Positions 49,583-60,705 of a stretch of DNA of 64,000 nucleotides are shown piece by piece. This stretch comes from Pararhodobacter aggregans (GTDB lineage: Bacteria; Pseudomonadota; Alphaproteobacteria; Rhodobacterales; Rhodobacteraceae). The DNA is taken from NCBI RefSeq assembly GCF_003075525.1, contig NZ_QDDR01000004.1, forward strand, positions 248,001 through 312,000, in the 5' to 3' direction. Each line of letters begins with the position of its first letter. The stretch's first letter is position 1. The notes under the pieces were generated by a model. That model was not told the origin of the DNA, did not search any database, and worked only from the letters and a program-made list of their open reading frames with translations. The position numbers were made by a program, and so were the translations under genes.

Positions 49583-52514
49583 GCAGGCGCCCTCCTTCGG
49601 GATCGACGAAATGGCTGGGCACGACGCGGACCGCGACCTCGCTGCCCTGCAACGGGTTGGCGGCGGTGATCACCTCGCCCATGCGGTTCGCGCCATCTTC
49701 CAGGAATGCGAGCCCGATGGACGAGCCGACATGCGGCGAATAGGCGGCCGAGGTGATCCAGCCCTGGTCATGCGCCAGATCGCGCGGCGCGCCCTGCGTG
49801 AACAGATGCGAGCCCGGCACGACCGTATCCGCCGCGTTCACGGGTTGCAGCCCGACGAGCAGGCGCTTTTCGGCCGCCAGCCCCTCGCGCCGCGACATGA
49901 TATTGCCGATCGCGTCCTTCTTGGACGAGACCATCTTGCCCAGGCCGATCATCTGGCCGGTGGTCTGGCCGTTGAGTTCCGCGCCGGCGGCATGGCCCTT
50001 CTCGATACGAAGAACCCCCAGCGCCTCGGTTCCGTAGGGCGTGGCGCCGAGGTCGGCGCCCGCCTCCATCAGCCGGGCCATCAACGCATGGCCGTAGCGC
50101 GCGGGCACCGCCAGCTCATAAGCCAGCTCGCCCGAGAAGGAGATACGGAATAGCCGTGCTCTGAGCCCGTTGCAGATGGTGAGCGGCGCGCAGGCCATGA
50201 AGGGAAACGCCTCGTTCGACAGGTCGAAACCGTCGACCAGCCGGGACAGGAGTTCGCGCGACTTGGGCCCCGCCACGGCGATCTGCGCCCAGGCGTCGGT
50301 CGTCGAGATCAGCTGCACATCCAGCTCGGGCCAGAGGCATTGCCGGGCGAATTCCATGTTGCGGTAAACCGGCCCGGCGTTGGCGGTGGTTGTGGTGACC
50401 ACGTAATGATCCTCGGCCAGACGGGCGCAGGTGCCGTCGTCATAGGCCGTGCCATCCTCGCGCAGCATGAGGCCATAGCGCACCATGCCGACCTTCAGGC
50501 TGGCCATGGCATTGGCATAGAGCCGGTCGAGGAACAGCGTCGCATCGGCACCCTGCACATCGACTTTGCCCAGCGTGGTGACGTCGCAAAGGCCGACGTC
50601 CGCGCGGACCGACAGAACCTCGCGGTCAACCGATTGGCGCCAATGGGTTTCGCCCGGGCGGACGAAATATTGTGCGCGCATCCAGGGGCCGACCTCGACA
50701 AAGGTGGCACCGTTCGCCTTGGCCCAGTGATGGGTGGGCGTCAGGCGGCGGGGGCGGAAATGCGTGCCGGTATCGCCCCCGCCCAGCACGCCCAGCGAGA
50801 CGCCGGTATAGGGCGGGCGGAAGATGGTGGTGCCGGTCTGCGGGATGGTCTTGCCGGTCAGTTCCGCCATCACCGCCAGCGCGGTGACATTGGCGGTCTT
50901 GCCCTGATCGGTCGCCATGCCCAGCGTGGTCCAGCGCTTCAGATGCTCGACCGGGCGCATGTTTTCCTTATGCGCCAGAACGATGTCCTTGACGGTCACG
51001 TCGTTCTGGAAATCGACCCAGGCGCGGCGCTTGCCGGGGACGTGCCAGATCGGCGCCGTGTTGTCGTAGCGCGCTTCGGCCCGCGGCAGCGGCAGCGCGG
51101 GCGTCGTCAGGCCCAGCTCCGCCAGCGCCTCGGTCGCAGCGCGCAGGCCATCGGCCAGCGCCTCGGCCGTGCTGCCCTTGCCGGCGCAGGCGCCCGCCGG
51201 GAACAATCCGCCCGGACCGCCCTGCCCTGGCACGAAGGCCAGGTTCCGCTCGTCCCAAACCGGCCGCCCGCGGTGATGCGAGGCGAGATGCACGTTCGGG
51301 TTCCACCCGCCCGCAACCCCCAGCGCGCCGACTTGCAGCGTGTCAGACCCGCGCGCCGTGCGCACGGTGAGGGAATGCAGGCCCAGACGGCCCTGGGTGC
51401 CGATCACATCGGCCTGGGGCAGCAGACGGTACTCGCCGTGACGCTCCACCCCGCGGCGGGCGTCGATCACCGCCGCGACCGGAATGCCCTTGGCCATGAG
51501 GTCCAGCGCCGTGCGATGGCCGTCATCGTTGTTGGTGAAGATCGCCACCGGCGCCCCGGTTCCCGGGGCGGTCGCCCAACGGTTGGCATAGGCGCGCATG
51601 GCCCCCGCCAGCATGATCCCCGGACGGTCGTTGTCGGCGAAGGGTATGTGCCGCTCGGTCGCGCCCGCCGCCAGCACCGCCCGTTTGGCGACGATCCGCC
51701 AGAGGGTCTGGCGCACCGCGCCGCCGGGGGTGGGCAGGTGGTCCGAAACTCGCTCGACCGCGCCATAGACGCCGTGGTCATAGACCCCGAAGATCACCGT
51801 CCGCGTCAGGATGCGGACGTTCGGCAGGCTTTCCAGCTCGGCCTTCACCGCGGCGACCCAATCCTGCGCCGGGGCGCCATCCAACTGGTCGCTCTCGGCC
51901 AGAAGCCTCCCGCCCAGCCGGAAATCCTCGTCCGCGAGGAGCACCTTGGCGCCCGCCCGACCGGCAGCCAGCGCCGCCGCCAGACCCGCGGGACCGGCGC
52001 CGACCACCAGGAGGTCGGCATGCAGATAGCCGCGGTCATAGGCGTCGGGATCGGGCAGTTCCGACAGCTCGCCCAACCCCGCCGCCCGGCGGATCGCTGG
52101 CTCGTAGAGCTTTTCCCAGAAGGCGCGCGGCCACATGAAGGTCTTGTAATAGAACCCCGCCGCGAAGAAGGGCGACAGCAGGTCGTTGACCGCCAGCAGG
52201 TCGAAATTCAGAGGCCCCACGTGGTTTTGCGAGCGGGCAACGAGGCCGTCGTAAAGCTCGGCCATGGTGGCGCGGGTGTTGGGTTCGGCCCGCGCACCCT
52301 CGCGCAAGGTGACCAAGGCGTTGGGCTCCTCGGACCCGGCCGAGACGATGCCGCGCGGCCGGTGATATTTGAAACTGCGCCCGACCAGCTGCACGCAATT
52401 GGCCAGAAGCGCCGAAGCCAATGTATCGCCGGGATGGCCCTGATAGCGCTTGCCGTTGAAGGTGAAGTGGATCGTCTGGCTGCGGTCGATCAGGCCGCCG
52501 GAAAGCCGTTTCAT
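49575..52514 (-). CDS. soxA: Sarcosine oxidase alpha subunit / N-methylglutamate dehydrogenase subunit C
   Basis: A 979-residue alpha subunit. The N-terminal ferredoxin-like domain starts FTFNGKRYQGHPGDTLASALLANCV. The NAD-binding core is DLLVVGAGPAGLAAALAAGRAGAKV near residue 165. The C-terminal third (from about 600) is a GcvT-type tetrahydrofolate domain with YGLMLREDGTAYDDGTCARLAEDHY, AVAGPKSRELLSRL and GTEALGVLRIEKGHA. Thus the released C1 unit can be passed to tetrahydrofolate. ATG 52514 overlaps the delta gene stop by four bases. Whether the substrate is sarcosine or N-methylglutamate cannot be told from motifs; the neighbourhood favours N-methylglutamate. Confidence 0.9.
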   Translation of the reverse strand: MKRLSGGLIDRSQTIHFTFNGKRYQGHPGDTLASALLANCVQLVGRSFKYHRPRGIVSAGSEEPNALVTLREGARAEPNTRATMAELYDGLVARSQNHVGPLNFDLLAVNDLLSPFFAAGFYYKTFMWPRAFWEKLYEPAIRRAAGLGELSELPDPDAYDRGYLHADLLVVGAGPAGLAAALAAGRAGAKVLLADEDFRLGGRLLAESDQLDGAPAQDWVAAVKAELESLPNVRILTRTVIFGVYDHGVYGAVERVSDHLPTPGGAVRQTLWRIVAKRAVLAAGATERHIPFADNDRPGIMLAGAMRAYANRWATAPGTGAPVAIFTNNDDGHRTALDLMAKGIPVAAVIDARRGVERHGEYRLLPQADVIGTQGRLGLHSLTVRTARGSDTLQVGALGVAGGWNPNVHLASHHRGRPVWDERNLAFVPGQGGPGGLFPAGACAGKGSTAEALADGLRAATEALAELGLTTPALPLPRAEARYDNTAPIWHVPGKRRAWVDFQNDVTVKDIVLAHKENMRPVEHLKRWTTLGMATDQGKTANVTALAVMAELTGKTIPQTGTTIFRPPYTGVSLGVLGGGDTGTHFRPRRLTPTHHWAKANGATFVEVGPWMRAQYFVRPGETHWRQSVDREVLSVRADVGLCDVTTLGKVDVQGADATLFLDRLYANAMASLKVGMVRYGLMLREDGTAYDDGTCARLAEDHYVVTTTTANAGPVYRNMEFARQCLWPELDVQLISTTDAWAQIAVAGPKSRELLSRLVDGFDLSNEAFPFMACAPLTICNGLRARLFRISFSGELAYELAVPARYGHALMARLMEAGADLGATPYGTEALGVLRIEKGHAAGAELNGQTTGQMIGLGKMVSSKKDAIGNIMSRREGLAAEKRLLVGLQPVNAADTVVPGSHLFTQGAPRDLAHDQGWITSAAYSPHVGSSIGLAFLEDGANRMGEVITAANPLQGSEVAVRVVPSHFVDPEGGRLRA

Positions 52515-52792
52515 GCCATGTCTCCCTTGCGCGCCAAAGACACGTCGCGCGCCAGTTCCGCGCCCAGGATCTCGTGCGTCAGCGTGTTGCGCGTGACCAC
52601 CAGCCAGGAGCGATCGCCCTGTTCGTGAAACCACAGCTCGCGGTGAACCCCGGCCGGGTTGTCCCTCAGATAGACATACTCGGCCAACTCCGCCTCATTG
52701 CCGCCGGTCGGGCGGTCGATCAGCCGCGCGTCGCCGAGATAGGTGAATTCCTGCGCGTCGCGCAGGCCGAGAAGGGGGTGCGGGATCAGCAT
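52511..52792 (-). CDS. soxD: Sarcosine oxidase delta subunit / N-methylglutamate dehydrogenase subunit B, zinc site lost
   Basis: A 93-residue SoxD-family protein: EFTYLGDARLIDRP, YVYLRDNPAGVHRELWFHEQGDRSWLVVTRNTLTHEI. In typical SoxD the N terminus reads C-P-x-C-G-x-R-x and a later H-x3-C completes a zinc site. Here the equivalents are His5-Pro-Leu-Leu8-Gly-Leu-Arg-Asp and His-x3-Asp, and the whole protein has no Cys. The zinc site is therefore absent or changed. ATG 52792 is chosen at the family start (MLIPHPLLGLRD). It lies between the beta and alpha genes. Confidence 0.85.
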   Translation of the reverse strand: MLIPHPLLGLRDAQEFTYLGDARLIDRPTGGNEAELAEYVYLRDNPAGVHRELWFHEQGDRSWLVVTRNTLTHEILGAELARDVSLARKGDMA

Positions 52793-52802
52793 GGCAGCGC
52801 CC

Positions 52803-54053
52803 TCAATGCAGGTTGGGTTGGGCGCCGACGCCCTTTTCATCGATCACGCGGCCCTTCGCGAACCGGTCCAGCCGGTAGGCGGTGGCCGTCTCGTGCGGGG
52901 TATCGGTAGCCAGCAGATGCGCGAAGGCATAGCCCGAGGCAGGCGTCGCCTTGAACCCGCCATAGCACCAGCCAGCGTTGAGATAGAGCCCGTCCACCGG
53001 CGTCCGGTCGATGATCGGCGAGCCGTCCATCGACATGTCCATAACCCCACCCCAACTGCGCAACAGCCGCGCGCGCCCAATCCGGGGCATCAGGGCCATG
53101 CCACCCTCGATCACATCCTCGACCACCGGCAGGTTGCCGCGTTGGGCATAGGAATTGTAGCCGTCGATATCGCCGCCAAAGACGAGACCACCCTTGTCCG
53201 ACTGGCTGACATAGAAATGACCGGCGCCGAAGGTGATGACCCCGTCAATGGCCGGCTTCAGCCCTTCCGAGACGAAGGCTTGCAAGACATGGCTCTCGAT
53301 CGGCATGCGAAGCCCCGCCTGCGCCATCACGCGCGAGGTCGAGCCCGCCACCGCCACGCCGACCTTCCTTGCGCGGATCGACCCACGGCTGGTTTCGACG
53401 CCCAGAATGCGGCCGTTTTCGATCTGCAGACCGGTAACCTCGCAATTCTGAATGATGTCGACGCCGCGCAGATCGGCGGCCCGGGCATAGCCCCAGGCCA
53501 CACCGTCATGGCGCGCGGTCCCGGCCCGGCGTTGCAGCAGGCCGCCCTTGATCGGGAAGCGGGCATTGTCGAAATTGAGCCAAGGGTACATCTTGCGGAC
53601 CCCCGCCTGATCCAGCAGCTCCGCCCCTGCCCCAGTCAGATGCATGGCATTGCCGCGCCGCCGGTAGGCATCGCGCTGCGCATCCGAATGATAGAGGTTC
53701 AGGATGCCGCGCTGACTGACCATGGCGTTGAAATTGATCGATTGCTCCAGATTCTCCCACAGCTTCATCGAGAATTCGTAGAAGGGCTGGTTACCGGGCA
53801 GCAGGTAGTTCGAGCGGATGATCGTCGTATTCCGCCCGATGTTGCCGGAGCCCAGCCAGCCCTTCTCCAGCACCGCCACTTTGCGGATGCCATAGACCTC
53901 TGCCAGATAGAACGCGGTGGCGAGCCCATGCCCGCCGCCGCCGACGATCACCACGTCATACTCGGCCTGCGGATCGGGATCGCGCCACAGGGGCTTCCAC
54001 CCCTTGTGGCCGGTCAGAGCCTCGGCAAATACCCGGAAACCGGAAAATCTCAT
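52803..54053 (-). CDS. soxB: Sarcosine oxidase beta subunit / N-methylglutamate dehydrogenase subunit A
   Basis: A 416-residue flavoprotein. The FAD dinucleotide motif is YDVVIVGGGGHGLATAFYLAE (residues 32-52). The covalent-FMN His of the family is expected in TARHDGVAWGYAR, His182 here. ILVVG-type second FAD strand and GGFKATPASGYAFAHLLAT near residue 370 complete the DAO-family pattern. It is the catalytic subunit that oxidises the N-methyl group. First gene of the BDAG operon, divergent from the GlxA-type regulator with a 105-bp shared control gap. Confidence 0.92.
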   Translation of the reverse strand: MRFSGFRVFAEALTGHKGWKPLWRDPDPQAEYDVVIVGGGGHGLATAFYLAEVYGIRKVAVLEKGWLGSGNIGRNTTIIRSNYLLPGNQPFYEFSMKLWENLEQSINFNAMVSQRGILNLYHSDAQRDAYRRRGNAMHLTGAGAELLDQAGVRKMYPWLNFDNARFPIKGGLLQRRAGTARHDGVAWGYARAADLRGVDIIQNCEVTGLQIENGRILGVETSRGSIRARKVGVAVAGSTSRVMAQAGLRMPIESHVLQAFVSEGLKPAIDGVITFGAGHFYVSQSDKGGLVFGGDIDGYNSYAQRGNLPVVEDVIEGGMALMPRIGRARLLRSWGGVMDMSMDGSPIIDRTPVDGLYLNAGWCYGGFKATPASGYAFAHLLATDTPHETATAYRLDRFAKGRVIDEKGVGAQPNLH

Positions 54054-54088
54054 CGGCGCGACTCCTTGGCTGGCACCGTCTGCATGGG

Positions 54089-54109
54089 GTCAGACTAGAG
54101 GCTTCTGAC
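54089..54109. promoter_or_regulatory. Dyad in the soxB / GlxA-type regulator gap
   Basis: GTCAGA at 54089-54094 and TCTGAC at 54104-54109 form a perfect 6-bp dyad with a 9-bp spacer, 36 bp upstream of the soxB-like start. It is a candidate site for the divergently encoded AraC-type regulator. The motif shares the TCAGA/TCTGA core but not the exact arms of the dyads at 12429-12463. Confidence 0.4.
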
Positions 54110-54158
54110 GGGGCATTTCTTTCTTGATACGGCCATTCTTTTCCGAAATCCTGCCATC

Positions 54159-55112
54159 ATGAGTGTCAAGCGTATCGCCTTCGTCCTGATCGACGGATTC
54201 GCCCTGATGTCCACCGCCGCGGCGATGGAACCCTTGCGCGCGGCCAATCACCTGTCGGGTGAGAACCTCTATGATATCCGTATCTTCGCCCCGGATCCCG
54301 GGCCGGTCCGCGCCTCGCTCGGCAGCTGGTTCGAAGCCGAGGTCCTGCCCCCCGATCCCGGCGATCTGGACATGGTCTTTGCCGTGGCCGGGGGCGATCC
54401 GCTGTCGCCGCGCGACACGCGGCTGTTTGACTGGCTCAGGCGTGTGGACCGGACCGGCGTAGCCCTTGGCGGGATCTCGGGCGGGGCGGCGGTCCTGTGG
54501 CGGGCCGGGCTCTTGGACGGGCGGCGCTTCACCATTCACTGGCATCATATGGAGGCGATGCGGGCCGAAGCGCCGCGGGCGCTGATGGAACAACGCCTCT
54601 TTGTGATCGACCGCGACCGCTACACCTGCGCGGGGGGCACCGCGCCCCTCGACATGATGCTGGCGATCATCACCCGCGACCACGGCAGCCGTTTCGCCCG
54701 GCGCATCGCCGATTGGTTCATCCAGACCGAGATGCGGCCCGCCGATGCCCCTCAGCAGGGGCGCGGTGGCCCGGGCCATGCCGCCCTGCCCGGTCCGGTC
54801 CGAGCGGCGCTTGAGCTGATGGAGACCCATGTCGCAGATCCACTGGACGTCGGTCAGATCGCCGCGCTGGTCGCGCTGTCGCCTCGCCAGTTGCAGCGCC
54901 ATTTCACCGAGAGCCTGGGCGCCCCGGTGGCCGAGGTCTATCGCAACCTGCGGCTGGACGTGGCGCGGGATCTGGTGCGCCGTTCGTCCCTCAGAATGGG
55001 AGAGATCGCACTGATGGCCGGTTTCGCCAGCCAGGCGCATTTCTCGGACGCGTTCCGCACCCGCTTCGGCCACCCTCCCCGGGACGAGCGCGAAGGCTCA
55101 GGCCAGCGGTGA
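54159..55112 (+). CDS. GlxA-family regulator (DJ-1-like domain plus AraC HTH)
   Basis: A 317-residue regulator. The DJ-1-like domain (1-190) starts RIAFVLIDGFALMSTAAAMEPLRAAN. Its elbow reads LGGISGGAAVLWRAG, lacking the Cys, so the domain is a sensor. The AraC domain (215-310) has VGQIAALVALSPRQLQRHFTESLGAPVAEVYRNLRLDVA and MGEIALMAGFASQAHFSDAFRTRFGHPP. Relatives (GbdR, SouR, GlxA) control glycine betaine, dimethylglycine or sarcosine breakdown. Divergent from the sox/mgd operon, it is probably its activator. Confidence 0.88.
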   Translation: MSVKRIAFVLIDGFALMSTAAAMEPLRAANHLSGENLYDIRIFAPDPGPVRASLGSWFEAEVLPPDPGDLDMVFAVAGGDPLSPRDTRLFDWLRRVDRTGVALGGISGGAAVLWRAGLLDGRRFTIHWHHMEAMRAEAPRALMEQRLFVIDRDRYTCAGGTAPLDMMLAIITRDHGSRFARRIADWFIQTEMRPADAPQQGRGGPGHAALPGPVRAALELMETHVADPLDVGQIAALVALSPRQLQRHFTESLGAPVAEVYRNLRLDVARDLVRRSSLRMGEIALMAGFASQAHFSDAFRTRFGHPPRDEREGSGQR

Positions 55113-55150
55113 GGCGCCCTTGTGACCAGCGCTCGAAGCCGGCCTTTGTC

Positions 55151-55177
55151 CAAATTGCAACGCCTCTATGCAATTTG
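55151..55177. promoter_or_regulatory. Perfect 9-bp inverted repeat upstream of the hybrid kinase
   Basis: CAAATTGCA at 55151-55159 and TGCAATTTG at 55169-55177 are perfect inverted repeats with a 9-bp spacer. The arm equals the nonamer repeated at 27140-27167 upstream of the Rieske oxygenase operon. The gap 55113-55406 holds no gene. The site lies 230 bp upstream of the kinase start and 39 bp after the GlxA-type gene. Confidence 0.5.
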
Positions 55178-55406
55178 CGTCGCAAAACGACCAGAATCTG
55201 CCGGAACGCCAGGGAAGATGTCGACCCGTCCGGCGCTTTGCCGTAGGAGGAAGGGGCAGGGAGTCAGGGGGATGGGGCGGGAGTGTGAGGGTCTGGTCGG
55301 CAAGCCGATGCCCCGCCTTGGCCCTCCCTTGCGCCTTGGGAAACTCGACCGGAAGAGGTCGCAGGATTGCGATGACCTCTCGTGATAGTCAATTTGGAAG
55401 CATGGG

Positions 55407-57830
<2,424 letters not shown>

Positions 57831-57905
57831 CGATCCGGCACCGGACCTGCCCGGTCGGGGGCTCGAAGGGTCTGCGTCGGTTGCGGTGAAGAGACCGGGG
57901 TGCTC

Positions 57906-57932
57906 AAAAAAAACGGGGGCCGTTGGCCCCCG
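57906..57932 (-). terminator. Rho-independent terminator of the glnT/gmaS-like gene
   Basis: CGGGGGCC at 57914-57921 and GGCCCCCG at 57925-57932 form a perfect 8-bp stem with a 3-base loop. On the minus strand the stem is followed by eight T (A tract 57906-57913 on the plus strand). This is a textbook terminator for the minus-strand operon ending at 57984. It lies 73 bp past the kinase stop on the other strand. Confidence 0.85.
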
Positions 57933-57983
57933 GAAGGTTCGGGCCGGTGGGAGACTGATCCCCGGCCCTCTCAGGGTTCGTGT

Positions 57984-59288
57984 TCAGATGTCGAGCGTGT
58001 TGTCCCGCTCCCAGCGCGTGAAATGGGAAACGAAACTGTTCCATTCCTTGCGCTTGAGCTTGATGTAGCTGGCCGAAAAACCGGTCCCCAGCATCGCTTT
58101 CAGCTCGTCGTCCTTGTCGAAGTTGCGGATCGCGTCCAGCAGGTTCAGCGGCAGTTTCGGCGCATCGGTGATCTGATGCCCCTCGGCATACATGTCGATG
58201 TCGTAGCGCCGCCCCGGATCGGCCTTGCAGCGCACGCCCGAGAGACCGGCGGCTATGATTACGGCCTGCAGCAGATAGGGGTTCACGGCGCCATCGGGCA
58301 GGCGCAGCTCGAACCGGCCGGGCCCGGGGACGCGCACCATGTGGGTGCGGTTGTTGCCGGTCCAGGTCACCGAATTCGGCGCCCAGGTCGCGCCCGAGGC
58401 GGTGCGCGGCGCGTTGATGCGCTTGTAGCTGTTCACCGTCGGGTTGGTGATCGCGGCCAGCGCCTCGGCGTGTTTCATGATCCCGCCAAGGAAGGTGCGA
58501 CCCTGATCGGACAGGCCCAGCTCCTTGGATTTGTCGGCGAAGACGTTGGTCTTGCCCTCATTGTCCCAGACCGAGATATGCGCGTGGCAGCCGTTGCCGG
58601 TCAGCCCCTCGATGGGCTTGGGCATGAAAGTGGCGCGCAGGCCGTGCTTTTCGGCCACCGACTTGACCATGAACTTGAAGAAGGAATGGCGGTCGGCGGT
58701 GATCAGCGCGTCGTCGTATTCCCAGTTCATCTCGAACTGGCCGTTCGCGTCCTCGTGGTCGTTCTGGTAAGGCCCCCAGCCGAGGTCGAGCATGTAATCG
58801 CAGATCTCGGCGATCACGTCATAGCGGCGCATGACCGCCTGCTGGTCGTAGCAGGGCTTCTCGGCGGTGTCGGCCTCGTCCGAGATCTGCTCGCCATCCG
58901 GCGTCAGCAGGAAGAACTCGGGCTCGATCCCGGTCTTGACGCGCAGGCCCTCCTTGGCGGCCTCGGCCACCAGCTTGCGCAGGACGTTGCGCGGCGCCTG
59001 CTCCAGCTCCTTGCCCTCCATCACGCAATCGGCCGCGACCCAGGCGACCTCGGGCTTCCAGGGCAGCTGGATGACCGAGGCGGGGTCCGGTACGGCCAGC
59101 ATGTCGGGATGCGCCGGGGTCAGATCGAGCCAGGTCGCGAAACCGGCGAAACCGGCCCCGTCCTCTTGCATATCGGCAATGGCCTGGGCCGGCACCAGCT
59201 TGGCGCGCTGTCCACCGAACAGATCGGTGTAGGAAATCATGAAATACTTTACGCCCTTGTCGCGGGCGAAGGCAGCGAGATCGGTCAT
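57984..59288 (-). CDS. gmaS: GlnT-type glutamine synthetase family, probable gamma-glutamylmethylamide synthetase
   Basis: A 434-residue protein of the GlnT (type III) glutamine synthetase family. Motifs: TGIEPEFFLL near residue 118 (first metal Glu), QFEMNWEYDDAL near residue 185 (Glu pair), NGCHAHISVWD near residue 232 (His), ASGATWAPNSVTWTGNNRTHMVRVPGPGRFELRLPDGAVNPYL near residue 300. In methylamine users GmaS, a member of this family, ligates methylamine to glutamate. The start ATG 59288 matches the family N terminus MTDLAAFARDKGVKY. It is the last gene of the amidotransferase operon and ends in a strong terminator. A plain GlnT cannot be excluded by reading. Confidence 0.78.
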   Translation of the reverse strand: MTDLAAFARDKGVKYFMISYTDLFGGQRAKLVPAQAIADMQEDGAGFAGFATWLDLTPAHPDMLAVPDPASVIQLPWKPEVAWVAADCVMEGKELEQAPRNVLRKLVAEAAKEGLRVKTGIEPEFFLLTPDGEQISDEADTAEKPCYDQQAVMRRYDVIAEICDYMLDLGWGPYQNDHEDANGQFEMNWEYDDALITADRHSFFKFMVKSVAEKHGLRATFMPKPIEGLTGNGCHAHISVWDNEGKTNVFADKSKELGLSDQGRTFLGGIMKHAEALAAITNPTVNSYKRINAPRTASGATWAPNSVTWTGNNRTHMVRVPGPGRFELRLPDGAVNPYLLQAVIIAAGLSGVRCKADPGRRYDIDMYAEGHQITDAPKLPLNLLDAIRNFDKDDELKAMLGTGFSASYIKLKRKEWNSFVSHFTRWERDNTLDI

Positions 59289-59368
59289 AGGCCTTCCTTT
59301 TTTCCCTGTTGGTGGCGCGGGCTTGTCTCCGCCCGCGTCCCCGTCATCGAATTGCCGTCGTCCCGGCC

Positions 59369-60694
59369 TCAGAAGCCCGGCTTGCCCGGGTACCAGTCGG
59401 TGCCAGCCAGCGGCACCCGCGCCATGGCGGCGGCCTCCATGGTCAGCGCACAGAGATCCTCGGGTTCGAGGTTGTGCACATGGCTCTTGCCGCAGGCGCG
59501 CGCGATGGTCTGGCACTCCAGTGTCATCACGTTGAGGTAGTTGCGCAACCGCCGCCCCGCGGCGATGGGATCGAGCCGCTTCATCAGCTCGGGGTCCTGC
59601 GTGGTGATCCCGGCCGGGTCGCGACCTTCGTGCCAATCGTCATAGGCGCCGGTGGTCGAGCCGAGCTTCTGGTACTCGCTCTCCCATTTGGGGTCATTGT
59701 CCCCCAGCGCGATCAGCGCCGCGGTGCCGATCGAGACGGCATCCGCCCCCAGTGCAAGGGCCTTCGCCACATCCGCGCCGTTGCGGATCCCGCCCGAGAC
59801 GATCAGCTGCACCTTGCGGTGCATGCCCAGGTCCTGCAGGGCCTGAACGGCGGGACGGATACAGGCCAGCGTCGGCTGGCCGACATGTTCGATGAACACG
59901 TCCTGCGTCGCCGCGGTGCCGCCCTGCATGCCGTCCAGCACCACCACATCGGCCCCGGCCTTCACCGCCAGCGCCGTGTCGTAATAGGGGCGCGCGCCGC
60001 CGATCTTGATGTAGATCGGCTTTTCCCAACCCGTGATCTCGCGCAGTTCGAGGATCTTGATCTCCAGATCGTCCGGCCCGGTCCAGTCGGGGTGACGGCA
60101 GGCCGAGCGCTGGTCAATGCCCACGGGCAGCGAGCGCATGTCGGCCACGCGCTGGGTGATCTTCTGGCCCAGCAGCATGCCGCCGCCGCCGGGCTTGGCA
60201 CCCTGCCCGACCACGACCTCGATGGCATCGGCGCGGCGCAGGTCGTCGGGGTTCATGCCGTAGCGCGAGGGCAGGTACTGGTAGACCAGCTGCGTGGAAT
60301 GCCCGCGCTCCTCATTCGTCATGCCACCGTCGCCCGTGGTGGTCGAGGTCCCGGCAGCAGAAGCGCCGCGGCCCAAGGCCTCCTTGGCATTGGCCGAGAG
60401 CGAGCCGAAGGACATGCCGGCAATGGTGATCGGGATCTTCAGCTCGATGGGCTTCTTCGCGAACCGCGTGCCCAGCGTGACCGAGGTGTCGCAGCGCTCG
60501 CGGTAGCCTTCCAGCGGATAGCGGCTGATCGAGGCGCCGAGGAACAGCAGATCGTCGAAATGCGGCACCCGGCGTTTCGCGCCACCCCCGCGGATATCGT
60601 AGATCCCCGTCGCAGCGGCGCGGCGGATCTCGGAATTGGTCTCGTTCGAGAAGGTCCACGACTGGCGCGGCAGGGTTTGGGGGGTCTTGTCCAT
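59369..60694 (-). CDS. mgsC: Glutamate synthase-like FMN subunit (MgsC/GlxD)
   Basis: A 441-residue protein equal to the central FMN/synthase domain of GltB. Marks: IPITIAGMSFGSLSANAKEALGRGA near residue 90, TTGDGGMTNEER, VVVGQGAKPGGGGMLLGQKI near residue 160, and LIVSGGIRNGADVAKALALGADAVSIGTAALIALG near residue 310. In contrast to GltB, no obvious [3Fe-4S] Cys triplet (C-x5-C-x4-C) was seen; instead there are Cys near CRHPDW and VMTLECQTIARACG, which may be the cluster. In N-methylglutamate synthase it forms N-methylglutamate from methylamine and 2-oxoglutarate-derived carbon skeleton. Confidence 0.85.
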   Translation of the reverse strand: MDKTPQTLPRQSWTFSNETNSEIRRAAATGIYDIRGGGAKRRVPHFDDLLFLGASISRYPLEGYRERCDTSVTLGTRFAKKPIELKIPITIAGMSFGSLSANAKEALGRGASAAGTSTTTGDGGMTNEERGHSTQLVYQYLPSRYGMNPDDLRRADAIEVVVGQGAKPGGGGMLLGQKITQRVADMRSLPVGIDQRSACRHPDWTGPDDLEIKILELREITGWEKPIYIKIGGARPYYDTALAVKAGADVVVLDGMQGGTAATQDVFIEHVGQPTLACIRPAVQALQDLGMHRKVQLIVSGGIRNGADVAKALALGADAVSIGTAALIALGDNDPKWESEYQKLGSTTGAYDDWHEGRDPAGITTQDPELMKRLDPIAAGRRLRNYLNVMTLECQTIARACGKSHVHNLEPEDLCALTMEAAAMARVPLAGTDWYPGKPGF

Positions 60695-60705
60695 GGGGTG
60701 GGCCC

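Noticed and set aside
50340-52628. A 762-codon open frame on the plus strand
   Set aside because: It lies opposite the sarcosine oxidase alpha gene and shows no recognisable motif.
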